In this document: piece by piece, positions 1-5,809 of the stretch
Position numbering within the stretch: the stretch's first letter is position 1
Layout: every line of letters begins with the position of its first letter
Assembly: GCA_036377415.1 (NCBI GenBank)
Contig: DASUYK010000004.1
Location: 1-6,061, forward strand
DNA: 6,061 bases
Source of the DNA: DASUPK01 sp036377415
GTDB taxonomy: Bacteria > Actinomycetota > Thermoleophilia > Solirubrobacterales > 70-9
Direction of reading: 5' to 3'
Made by a program: the position numbers and the translations under genes
The notes under the pieces: model-generated
What the model was told of the DNA's origin: nothing
The model's database searches: none
Seen by the model: only the letters and a program-made list of their open reading frames with translations

Positions 1-92
1 AGTACGAGGCCGGCCCCGCCGCCCTCGAGGCGCAGGAGGAGTTCGAGCGCCAGCAGAAGCAGCTCGAGACGAAGGTCTACGGGGGACAGTAG
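1..92 (+). CDS. C-terminal tail of an unidentified protein (partial)
   Basis: The frame starting at base 3 is open to a TAG at 90-92 and gives 29 residues. They are rich in Glu and Gln (for example LEAQEEFERQQKQLETKVYG) and would form one amphipathic, possibly coiled-coil helix ending in a short Tyr-Gly-Gly-Gln tail. Codons end almost entirely in G or C, as in the certain genes of this window, which supports real coding. The rest of the gene lies to the left. I do not recognise the family and do not assign a function. A short GC-rich hairpin follows the stop by about 10 bases, so transcription may end before the two-component genes. Confidence 0.6.
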   Translation, partial: YEAGPAALEAQEEFERQQKQLETKVYGGQ

Positions 93-101
93 AGTCCGCT
101 G

Positions 102-118
102 GCCCCCGGTGGAGGGGC
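102..118 (+). terminator. Possible terminator hairpin after the upstream gene
   Basis: GCCCC (102-106) pairs perfectly with GGGGC (114-118) around a 7-base loop, 9 bases past the stop at 90-92. No T-run follows, so a classical intrinsic terminator is not supported. Short GC stems arise easily by chance in DNA this GC-rich. The call rests mainly on position. Confidence 0.25.
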
Positions 119-119
119 G

Positions 120-193
120 GGGCGCCGATCGGGGGTGGCAATGCCGAGGGGAGAGTTCTCGGCGCCCATCCCCTTAAGGGGGCGTGCTCCCCC
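120..193 (+). promoter_or_regulatory. Hairpin-rich leader before the response regulator
   Basis: Three potential stems crowd the region before the GTG at 184. A 9-bp stem joins 120-128 (GGGCGCCGA-like arm) to 159-167 around a 30-base loop. A perfect palindrome, CCCCTTAAGGGG, lies at 170-181. GGGGG at 178-182 can pair either with CCCC at 170-173 or with CCCCC at 189-193, which would put the start codon in the loop. The G-run is also the only purine-rich stretch near the start codon, so folding could affect initiation. This is inference from base pairing only. No clear promoter hexamers were seen. Confidence 0.35.
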
Positions 194-888
194 AGGTCGA
201 AGAGCTCGCAACGGTAGTGGTGTGCGAGGACGATGACATGACGCGCGAGCTCCTCTGCGACCACCTGACTGCTGATCGCTACCGCGCCCTGCCGGCGCCG
301 AGCGCCTCTGATGCTCTCCGCCTCTGCGGCTACAACCATCCCGACCTGATGATCCTCGACCTCGGGCTGCCGGACGCCCCGGGAATCGACGTACTTCGCG
401 AGATCCGACGGGCCGAGGATCGCTTCGATCCCGACCTGCCCGTGCTCGTGCTCTCCGGACGGTGCAGCGAGGCCGACCGGCTGCGCGGGTTCGAGGCGGG
501 TGCTGACGACTTCGTCTCGAAGCCCTTTCACTATCCCGAGCTGGTCGCCAGGGTCGCCGCGGTTCTGCGCCGGCGGCAGGGACACCGGGCCGGCCCGGTT
601 CAGGTCGGAGAGCTCACGGTCGATCCCGTGACGCGCCGGGTACGGGTAGGGGATCGCGAGGTCCAGCTCGCGAACAAGGAGTTCGCGCTGCTTCGCACCC
701 TCGCCTCCGAGCCGCATCGGGTGTTCACGAAGCAGGAGCTTCTCCGCGACGTCTGGGGGTTTCGCTCGATGGGTCGTACCCGGACCCTGGACTCACACGC
801 GAGCCGCCTGCGGCGCAAGCTCGACCCGAACGGCGTCCGCTACGTGTTCAACTGCTGGGGTGTGGGCTACCGCCTGCTCGGAGGGTGA
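184..888 (+). CDS. OmpR/PhoB-family response regulator
   Basis: A 234-residue DNA-binding response regulator acting in the cytoplasm. Residues about 10-128 are a receiver domain: acidic pocket E15/D16/D17 (VVVCEDDD), phosphoacceptor D59 in PDLMILDLGLPD, switch residue S91 (LVLSG) and invariant K113 (FVSKPF). Residues about 140-232 are a winged-helix output domain of the OmpR type (LANKEFALLRTLA, then TLDSHASRLRRKL as recognition-helix region, then GVGYRLL at the wing). Length is normal for the family. The GTG at 184 is the first start after an in-frame stop at 175. It has only a G-run one base upstream as a possible ribosome site; GTGs at 217 and 220 are weaker because they cut into the first beta strand. 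The stop overlaps the start of the histidine kinase by 4 bases, so the two are almost certainly partners. Position before the pilus genes suggests control of pilus expression, which is inference. Confidence 0.95.
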   Translation: MLPQVEELATVVVCEDDDMTRELLCDHLTADRYRALPAPSASDALRLCGYNHPDLMILDLGLPDAPGIDVLREIRRAEDRFDPDLPVLVLSGRCSEADRLRGFEAGADDFVSKPFHYPELVARVAAVLRRRQGHRAGPVQVGELTVDPVTRRVRVGDREVQLANKEFALLRTLASEPHRVFTKQELLRDVWGFRSMGRTRTLDSHASRLRRKLDPNGVRYVFNCWGVGYRLLGG

Positions 889-1538
889 TCACCCCCGGGC
901 ACAGGCGCTCCCTGAATCGGGCTCTGCACGAGCTTCGGCGACCTCTGCAGGCCCTGGTCTTGCTAGAGGATCCTCCTGCTCGGCCAGCTTCCCAGCCCTC
1001 CGCCGCCGGTCGGCGTGGGCTGCTCGAGCTGATCACTACGGCGCTCGACGACCTGGACCGGGCGGTCAACGGGGGCGAGGGGTCGACCGGGTCGCGACGG
1101 TTCTCCTGTCGTGAGCACGTCTTCGCCTGCCTCGAGCGCTGGCGTCACGCGGCCGCTCCGGCCGGCGGCTTCCGTCTCTACTGGGACGCAGGCCCAGCGC
1201 CCGTCGAGGGCGATCCCGTCCGCTTCGCGCAGGCGTTCGACAACCTGATCGCGAACGCCCTCGAGCACGGCGGTCCGCCCCTGGTGGTCACCGGAGCGCG
1301 GGTGGCGAGCAGGGTGCGGATCACGGTCGCGAATGGCTCGGGGGAGACGGGTGGGGGCGACGGGGCCCGGGGCTCCGGCGGGAAATGGGCCGATCCCCGC
1401 CGCGGACACGGCACCGACGTGGTGACTGAGGTCGCGAGCGCTCATCGTGGCCGCTTCGCGCTGTGTCATACGGGGGGTGGCTCGGTGGCCGCGCTCGAGT
1501 TGCCGCTCGCCGAGCCCGGCTACGCGCGCGCGGCATGA
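885..1538 (+). CDS. Minimal cytoplasmic histidine kinase without sensor domain
   Basis: A 217-residue protein reduced to dimerisation and catalytic parts. H15 in LHELRRPLQAL fits the HisKA phosphoacceptor box (H-E-L-R-x-P-L). A second helix at about 44-64 would complete the two-helix dimerisation domain. The ATPase domain shows the N box at 117-129 (AFDNLIANALEHG, N120 and N124). Its G1-like box is VANGSG at 148-153, with Asn where most kinases have Asp. After a Gly-rich lid comes the G2-like box RGHGTDVV at 173-180, then a closing GGGSVAALELPL strand. No transmembrane, PAS, GAF or HAMP region is present, so any signal must come through a partner protein. The GTG start overlaps the regulator's TGA (GTGA). 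GGAGG directly abuts it with no spacer, so translation probably depends on coupling. The stop overlaps the cpaB ATG (ATGA). It likely phosphorylates D59 of the upstream regulator. Confidence 0.85.
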   Translation: MITPGHRRSLNRALHELRRPLQALVLLEDPPARPASQPSAAGRRGLLELITTALDDLDRAVNGGEGSTGSRRFSCREHVFACLERWRHAAAPAGGFRLYWDAGPAPVEGDPVRFAQAFDNLIANALEHGGPPLVVTGARVASRVRITVANGSGETGGGDGARGSGGKWADPRRGHGTDVVTEVASAHRGRFALCHTGGGSVAALELPLAEPGYARAA

Positions 1539-2182
1539 GCAGGCGCGCTCGCGCGCTCGGCTTCCTCGCCGCTGCACTGATCTGCGCGATCCTGGCGGCG
1601 ACCGTCGCAGGTCGCTATCGCTCCCGGGTCGAGGGCCGGTACGGACCGTTGCGGCCGGTGGTCGTCAGCAGTGCCGAGCTGCGATCGGGGGAGCCGCTCG
1701 GGCCGGAGCGGGCGCGAGCGGAGATGTCGATCCGTCGCGTTCCCGCGAGATTCATCCCGCCGGGCGCGATCGCGAGCCCCGCCGAGGCGATCGGCCGAGC
1801 CCCGATGGCGACGATTCCACCCGGCAGCTACGTACTGGACGCTCAATTGCAGATCCCCGACGTCGAGCCACCCCCGCCGGCGCCGGTGGGATCCGGGCGC
1901 CGGCCCGTGCAAGTGCCTGTCGCCGGAGCCGAGGCGCTCTTGATCGGCGGATCGTCACCGGAGGGGAGCAGGGTGGACGTCGTCGTCTCACGGCAGGCGG
2001 GACTGGGATCCTCGGCCCACGCTCGCATCGCCGCCTCCTCCGTCAAGCTGCTCGCCCTCCACGGTCCCGCCGGTCCCGGGGAGGGATGGTCGGCGACCCT
2101 CGCGGTCACCGAGGAGCAGGCGCTCGCACTGATCGCGGCCCAAGCGGCTGGGCGTGAGATCAGGCTCCTGCCGCAGCCTTGA
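1535..2182 (+). CDS. cpaB: CpaB/RcpC-type Flp pilus assembly protein (SAF domain)
   Basis: A 215-residue membrane-anchored protein of the Tad/Flp pilus system. A basic N-terminus (MSRRAR) leads into a hydrophobic segment at about 8-26, placing the rest outside the membrane. Residues about 40-106 form a SAF domain (PVVVSSAELRSGEPLGPE, then RRVPARFIPPGAI, and MATIPPGSYVLDAQL). Residues about 122-212 match the CpaB/RcpC C-terminal domain (VQVPVAGAEALLIGGSSPEG, SRVDVVVSRQ, then TLAVTEEQALALIAAQAAGREIRL in part). In the family this protein supports pilus assembly in the cell envelope or at the secretin. The ATG at 1535 is chosen over upstream in-frame starts because it overlaps the kinase TGA (ATGA) and puts the membrane segment at the N-terminus. 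The last 23 bases overlap the oppositely oriented macrodomain gene. In many tad clusters cpaE/tadZ follows; here it does not. Confidence 0.85.
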   Translation: MSRRARALGFLAAALICAILAATVAGRYRSRVEGRYGPLRPVVVSSAELRSGEPLGPERARAEMSIRRVPARFIPPGAIASPAEAIGRAPMATIPPGSYVLDAQLQIPDVEPPPPAPVGSGRRPVQVPVAGAEALLIGGSSPEGSRVDVVVSRQAGLGSSAHARIAASSVKLLALHGPAGPGEGWSATLAVTEEQALALIAAQAAGREIRLLPQP

Positions 2183-2660
2183 ACGCGGCCTCGGCCTCGT
2201 CGCCGTGGACCGCGAAGATCACCAGCTCCAACCCGCTTTCGCCGTTCAGGTGGCGGCGCACCTCCTCGACCTCGATCCGAGCAGCCTCCTCCAGCGGGAA
2301 TCCACCGACGCCGGTCCCGAAGGCGACGAGTGCGAGGGTCCTCGCGCCGAGCTCGTCTGCCTTCGCCAGGGTGCTCGCGGTCGCGCGCCGGATGACCTCG
2401 GCGGACGTCGGCCCGCCACGCTCCATCGTCGCCGCGTGGATCACCCAGCGGCTTGGCATTTCACCGGCGGTCGTCCCGACCGCCTCCCCGAGCCCGATCG
2501 GGGCGACCTCGTCGCTCTCGGATTGGACCGCGGGGCCGCCCGCCCGGGAGATCGCGCCGGCGACGCCGCCACCGTGTCGCAGCTGTGTGTTAGCGGCGTT
2601 CGAGATCGCATCGACCTCGAGCTCGGTGATGTCCGCCTGCCGGACCTCGATCTCGGCCAT
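2160..2660 (-). CDS. Macrodomain protein (ADP-ribose binding, possible hydrolase)
   Basis: A 166-residue single macrodomain, the full length of the fold, probably cytoplasmic. The start is typical (MAEIEVRQADITELEVDAIS). Ligand-site motifs are D10-I11, N21-A-A-N24, G30-G-G-V33 and the phosphate loop FGTGVGGFPLEEAA at 114-127. Such proteins bind ADP-ribose, and many remove mono-ADP-ribose from proteins or deacetylate O-acetyl-ADP-ribose. The Asp of the MacroD/YmdB motif GGGVDG is Ala here (GGGVAGAI). That resembles the archaeal Af1521-type motif GGGVAYAI, so the mechanism may differ from MacroD. The gene lies on the opposite strand inside the pilus cluster: its 3' end overlaps cpaB and its 5' end faces tadA across 55 bases. 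Only a weak purine stretch (GAGG, one base away) precedes the ATG. A promoter-like pair seven bases upstream suggests a leaderless message. A link to pilus function is unproven. Confidence 0.9.
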   Translation of the reverse strand: MAEIEVRQADITELEVDAISNAANTQLRHGGGVAGAISRAGGPAVQSESDEVAPIGLGEAVGTTAGEMPSRWVIHAATMERGGPTSAEVIRRATASTLAKADELGARTLALVAFGTGVGGFPLEEAARIEVEEVRRHLNGESGLELVIFAVHGDEAEAAFKAAAGA

Positions 2661-2666
2661 GCCTCG

Positions 2667-2696
2667 ATTGTCACGGATCGGGGGCGAAGCCGTCCA
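2667..2696 (-). promoter_or_regulatory. Candidate leaderless promoter of the macrodomain gene
   Basis: Reading the minus strand, TGGACG (plus 2691-2696) and GACAAT (plus 2667-2672) are separated by 18 bases. Each matches the sigma-A/sigma-70 consensus (TTGACA, TATAAT) at four of six positions. GACAAT ends six bases before the macrodomain ATG, so transcription would start at or within a base or two of that ATG. Leaderless messages are common in Actinomycetota. This also explains why the gene lacks a proper ribosome site. The match is moderate and no other data support it. Confidence 0.4.
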
Positions 2697-2707
2697 CCGG
2701 ATCGCTC

Positions 2708-2715
2708 AGGAAAGG
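2708..2715 (+). promoter_or_regulatory. Ribosome binding site deciding the tadA start
   Basis: AGGAAAGG lies directly before the GTG at 2716, with AGGA four bases from it. The competing in-frame ATG at 2659 has no purine-rich stretch upstream and sits across the start codon of the divergent macrodomain gene. The codons just after 2659 (CCT CGA TTG TCA) lack the G/C-ending pattern of the gene body. Together these favour GTG 2716. Confidence 0.55.
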
Positions 2716-3891
2716 GTGAACGAGGAGGTCCGTCGCAGACATCTCGACCGGCTCGCCGCGGAGCTGCGAGGACGGCTGATCGAGCGCCGCCGAGCCGAGG
2801 CCGCGGCGGTGGGCGCGAAGCCCGCACCCCTCCCCGAGGCGGTCCGGGAGCTCGTCGAGTTTGACGCGGCGGTCCTCCAGCCCCAGACCCGAGGCCGACT
2901 GGTCGAGCTGATTCTTCGCGAGGCCGTCGGCCTCGGCCCGCTCGAGGAGCTCCTCGCAGATCCCGCCGTGGAGGAGGTGATGGTCAACGGTCACCAGCGC
3001 GTCTACGTCGAGCGCTCCGGACGGATCGAGCGGACCGAGGTCCGGTTCGCATCCGAGCAGGCGCTCCGGGACGCGATCGAGCGCATCCTCACCCCGCTCG
3101 GGCGCCGAGTCGACGAGCTCAGTCCGATGGTCGATGCGCGACTCGAGGACGGCTCGCGGGTGCACGTGATCATCCCACCGCTCGCCGTCGATGGGCCGTC
3201 GCTCTCGATCCGCCGGTTCTCGGCTGCGCGACCCGGGCCTCGGGAGCTCGTCGAGCTCGGGACGCTGACGGCGGAGCTTCACGATGAGCTTGCGGTGGCG
3301 GTCGCCGCCCGGCGGAGCATCCTGGTGAGCGGGGGAACCGGCTCCGGGAAGACGACGCTGCTGAACGCACTCTCGGCGTTCATCGAACCCACCGAGCGCG
3401 TGGTGACGATCGAGGACGCCGCCGAGCTCCGGCTCAGGCAGCCGCACATCGTTCGGCTCGAGAGCCGTCCCGCCAACGTTGAGGACAGAGGACGGGTCAC
3501 CATCCGCGACCTGCTGCGCGGGGCGCTTCGGATGCGGCCCGACCGGATCGTGATCGGCGAGGTTCGCGGCGCGGAGGCGCTCGACCTGCTGATGGCCCTA
3601 AACACGGGACACGAGGGCGCACTGTCGACCGTGCACGCGAACTCTCCCGAGGACGCGCTCCGGCGGGTCGAAACTCTGGCGCTGATGGCGGGGGTCGGCC
3701 TTCCCCACCAGGCGATCCGCGAGCAGCTCGGCCGCGGTCTCGATCTCGTGATTCACCTGGCACGGCTCAGCGACGGCTCCCGCCGGGTGGTCGAGGTCGC
3801 CGAGGTCGTGCGGGCGGCCGGCTCGGTGGGAGTTCGCGGGCTCTACAGGCTGGGTGGCGAGGAGAAGCGGGCTTGGGCGAAGCGCTCCTGA
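2716..3891 (+). CDS. tadA: TadA/CpaF-type pilus secretion ATPase
   Basis: A 391-residue hexameric motor ATPase of the type II/IV secretion superfamily, acting on the cytoplasmic face of the Tad platform. The N-terminal part (to about 85) is helical. The N-terminal domain proper follows with the family signature DPAVEEVMVNG at 82-92 and VDARLEDGSRVHVIIPP at 139-155. The motor part holds Walker A GGTGSGKTT at 206-214 (K212), the Asp box VVTIEDAAEL at 229-238, Walker B RIVIGEVRG at 277-285 (E282) and the His box GHEGALSTVHANSP at 298-311. All key residues are intact, so it should hydrolyse ATP. An alternative ATG at 2659 would add 19 residues; GTG 2716 has the better ribosome site. The 3' end overlaps tadB by 19 bases, implying translational coupling. 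The partners are TadB and TadC just downstream. No tadZ/cpaE precedes it; the macrodomain gene occupies that place. Confidence 0.95.
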   Translation: MNEEVRRRHLDRLAAELRGRLIERRRAEAAAVGAKPAPLPEAVRELVEFDAAVLQPQTRGRLVELILREAVGLGPLEELLADPAVEEVMVNGHQRVYVERSGRIERTEVRFASEQALRDAIERILTPLGRRVDELSPMVDARLEDGSRVHVIIPPLAVDGPSLSIRRFSAARPGPRELVELGTLTAELHDELAVAVAARRSILVSGGTGSGKTTLLNALSAFIEPTERVVTIEDAAELRLRQPHIVRLESRPANVEDRGRVTIRDLLRGALRMRPDRIVIGEVRGAEALDLLMALNTGHEGALSTVHANSPEDALRRVETLALMAGVGLPHQAIREQLGRGLDLVIHLARLSDGSRRVVEVAEVVRAAGSVGVRGLYRLGGEEKRAWAKRS

Positions 3892-4721
3892 TCTCGCTCG
3901 CGGCGCTCGCGGGCGGCCTGATCGCGATCGCGGCACGCGAGGCCGTGCTTTCGGCGCCTCGATCGGCGGCCTGGCTGCGCGAGGCGATCGCGCCGCTCGC
4001 TCGCGCGGGACGCGAGGGCTACACGCCGAGCGCCGAGGAGCAGCGACGGCTCGCCCTGGTCGGAAGCGGGGGGATCGCCGCGGTGACGATCCTGCTGGCG
4101 GGCATCGGCCCGCTCGCGGCCGCCGCAGCCGCCGGCCCATGGTGCGTCGGCGCGATGGTCGCCCGCCGGCGGGAGCGATACAGGCGGACGGTGGAGCGAT
4201 CCGTTCCGGAGGTCGCCGCGGCGATCGCGGATGCGATCTCTGGAGGCCACTCGGTCCGCGGAGCGCTCGTCGCCGCACCCGGCTCGCTCGACGGCCCCTC
4301 CTCGGCCGAGCTCTCCAGGGTCGCGGTCGATCTCGAGGTGGGTGCTTCCACCGCTGATGCACTGGCGGCGATGCGCTCGAGGCTCCGGTCGGAGCGGATC
4401 GACTCGCTGACCTCGGCCCTGCTCAGCCAGCAGGTCGCCGGCGGCGACGTGGCGTCGCTCATGAGGCGCCTCGCTGCCGCGGCTGCGGACCGCGACCGGG
4501 TTGCCGACGAGGCCCGGGCGGCGACGACACAGGCGCGGTTCACGGGTCTGCTCGTGGTTGCACTCCCGGCCGGGGCGGCATTGTTCGCTGAGCTCATCCA
4601 GCCGGGCTTCGTATCACGCGTGATCGCGGAGCCAGAGTCGGCGGCGATGCTTGCCGCCGCCGCCGCCCTTCAGCTGATCGGGTTCTGGCTGATCCGGCAC
4701 CTAGGAAGGCCAGCCGAGTGA
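3873..4721 (+). CDS. tadB: TadB-type inner-membrane platform protein
   Basis: A 282-residue polytopic membrane protein of the type II secretion F (T2SSF/GspF) superfamily. It couples TadA's ATP hydrolysis to pilin extraction. Hydrophobic segments lie at about 4-22, 64-97, 222-244 and 256-276. The T2SSF domain spans about 108-240, with the usual opening ERSVPEVAAAIADAISGGHS and the LLSQQVAGGDVASLMRRLAA helix region before the third segment. The TTG start at 3873 is supported by GAGGAG at 3859-3864, eight bases upstream, and keeps the first membrane helix; later in-frame starts would delete it. It overlaps tadA by 19 bases and tadC by 4 (GTGA), so the three are surely one operon. Length is ordinary for the family. 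Confidence 0.9.
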   Translation: MGEALLISLAALAGGLIAIAAREAVLSAPRSAAWLREAIAPLARAGREGYTPSAEEQRRLALVGSGGIAAVTILLAGIGPLAAAAAAGPWCVGAMVARRRERYRRTVERSVPEVAAAIADAISGGHSVRGALVAAPGSLDGPSSAELSRVAVDLEVGASTADALAAMRSRLRSERIDSLTSALLSQQVAGGDVASLMRRLAAAAADRDRVADEARAATTQARFTGLLVVALPAGAALFAELIQPGFVSRVIAEPESAAMLAAAAALQLIGFWLIRHLGRPAE

Positions 4722-5566
4722 CGGCCGCGCTGATCCTGGCGGTCAGCGCTGTGATCCTCACGGTGGCCGCGGCCGCAGAGTTGATCCGACTCGGCGGTAC
4801 AGGGCACGGAGAAGCCCCGCGCAGAATCGCAGCGGCGGGAAGTGAGGTTCTCGTGCCCGCCCACGCTCCGCTCGATTCCGTGATTGTCCGTCTCGGACTC
4901 GGGTCACGGCTCACCCGCGCGGGACTTTCGGATCGGATCTCCGCGGAGGCGGTGCTCGCCGCCAAGCTCGCGGCGGCGGGCGCCGGCGCCCTATCCGCGA
5001 TCGTGGTGGCGCCGGCCGCACCGGCCCGGCTTGCCTGGATCGTTGCGGTCGGCCTGCCGGTGGCGGGCTTCCTCGGCCCCGACGCATGGCTCGAGCGCAG
5101 GGCGCGCAGGCGACTCGGTTCGCTCCGGGCGAGCCTCCCGGACGCTCTCGACCTCCTCGCTGTCGGCACCGCCGCCGGTCGGAGCCCCCTCGCCGGTATG
5201 GCCGAGATGGGGGCGGGGGAGGGACCGCTCGCGTGCGAGCTCGCGATGCTCTCCGCCGAGAGCTCGTGCGGTGCGCCGCAGCGTGAGACGCTCGAGGCGC
5301 TTCGACGGCGGGCGCCGGTCCGGGAGGTGGCCGCGATGTGCGGGGTGATCGAGCGCTCGCATCGCTACGGCTCGCCCCTCGCGGATCAGCTCCGCGAACA
5401 GGCGAGCGCGCTTCGTGCGGCCCAGAGCCGGCGGATCGAGGAGCAGGCCGCCCGGGCGGCGCCGAAGATCCAGCTCGCCGTCGCCCTCCTGCTCGTTCCC
5501 TCGGTGCTGCTGATGATCGCCGCCGGGCTGCTTGCGAACGTCGACCGGTTCCTCGCGGGGCTCTAG
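4718..5566 (+). CDS. tadC: TadC-type inner-membrane platform protein
   Basis: A 282-residue second platform protein of the T2SSF superfamily, expected to pair with TadB in the inner membrane. Hydrophobic segments are at about 2-22, two close ones across 82-120, and 251-274. The T2SSF domain runs from about 137 (RASLPDALDLLAVGTAAGRS) to about 262. The closing motif RRIEEQAARAAPKIQLAVAL, then a hydrophobic LLLVPSVLLMIAAGL, is typical of TadC. The GTG start at 4718 overlaps the tadB stop and has AGGAAGG at 4703-4709. This is the last tad gene here: no flp pilin, tadE/F, tadG or prepilin peptidase follows before mraZ. The stop at 5564-5566 is five bases from the end of a possible convergent small gene. 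Confidence 0.9.
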   Translation: MTAALILAVSAVILTVAAAAELIRLGGTGHGEAPRRIAAAGSEVLVPAHAPLDSVIVRLGLGSRLTRAGLSDRISAEAVLAAKLAAAGAGALSAIVVAPAAPARLAWIVAVGLPVAGFLGPDAWLERRARRRLGSLRASLPDALDLLAVGTAAGRSPLAGMAEMGAGEGPLACELAMLSAESSCGAPQRETLEALRRRAPVREVAAMCGVIERSHRYGSPLADQLREQASALRAAQSRRIEEQAARAAPKIQLAVALLLVPSVLLMIAAGLLANVDRFLAGL

Positions 5567-5570
5567 GTGC

Positions 5571-5675
5571 TCAGCGCCCGAACCTGATCGGCTCGAACTC
5601 ATAGCCGCGGTCCCGGCGGACGCGCTCGAGGCCGAAACTGGTCAGGTTGAGGTTCACCGCCATAAGGGTGGGCAC
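5571..5675 (-). CDS. Possible small protein of 30-34 residues
   Basis: On the minus strand a GTG at 5673-5675 or an ATG at 5661-5663 opens a short frame ending in TGA at 5571-5573. From the ATG it reads MAVNLNLTSFGLERVRRDRG and then a tail of aromatic, acidic and Arg residues (YEFEPIRFGR). Codons end nearly always in G or C, as in the window's real genes, and the composition is that of a soluble, globular or nucleic-acid-binding peptide. No clear ribosome site precedes either start, and the frame stays open further upstream without a good start. It could therefore be a leaderless small gene, the tail of a decayed gene, or chance. I do not recognise it. It converges on tadC with five bases between the stops. 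Confidence 0.35.
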   Translation of the reverse strand: MPTLMAVNLNLTSFGLERVRRDRGYEFEPIRFGR

Positions 5676-5695
5676 GCCCGGATTGCGCAGCGGTA

Positions 5696-5711
5696 TGCAA
5701 CGCGGGTTGCA
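5696..5711. repeat. Inverted repeat, possible operator
   Basis: TGCAAC (5696-5701) and GTTGCA (5706-5711) are perfect inverted arms around GCGG. A 16-bp dyad of this form is typical of operators for dimeric helix-turn-helix repressors. It lies about 20 bases upstream of the possible small minus-strand gene, where it could control that gene. It could also be chance; no regulator is identified. Confidence 0.3.
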
Positions 5712-5728
5712 GGGAGGAGGGGTGCGGG

Positions 5729-5785
5729 GGGCTCTCGACGCCGTTCACGGAGAGCCCGGAAACCGCTTCGGAATGGGGTTTTCGG
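5729..5785. terminator. Tandem hairpins downstream of tadC
   Basis: GGGCTCTC (5729-5736) pairs perfectly with GAGAGCCC (5750-5757) around 13 bases. CCGGAAACC (5756-5764) pairs with GGTTTTCGG (5777-5785) with one G-T pair around 12 bases. The two stems share two bases, so full formation of both is nearly but not quite compatible. They stand about 160 bases after the tadC stop and 70 bases before the mraZ promoter. No T-run follows in either direction, so this is at best a GC-type or Rho-assisted terminator. A structured RNA element is the other reading. Confidence 0.35.
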
Positions 5786-5809
5786 CCCCTCATCGACTCG
5801 ACTAGCAAT

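Noticed and set aside
1447..2157. Plus-strand frame overlapping cpaB in another phase (236 codons)
   Set aside because: Arg/Gly/Ala-rich with no recognisable domain, whereas the cpaB frame shows a membrane anchor, a SAF domain and start/stop coupling.
2668..2696. Plus-strand tadA promoter based on TTGTCA at 2668-2673
   Set aside because: The -35-like hexamer is good, but at 16-18 bases downstream there is no acceptable -10 (CGTCCA and neighbours), and the same bases fit the minus-strand promoter better.
2179..2715. Long in-frame extension of tadA upstream to 2179 on the plus strand
   Set aside because: It is the complement of a clear macrodomain gene; its peptide is Ser/Thr/Pro/Arg-rich with no family features, and the conserved TadA sequence begins well after 2716.
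2671..3447. Long open minus-strand frame opposite tadA (258 codons)
   Set aside because: It mirrors the conserved ATPase frame, and the peptide is Arg/Asp/Leu-rich without motifs; such antisense frames are usual in high-GC genes.
3598..4362. Long minus-strand frame opposite the tadA/tadB junction
   Set aside because: Extremely Arg/Pro-rich peptide crossing two well-supported genes; a compositional shadow.
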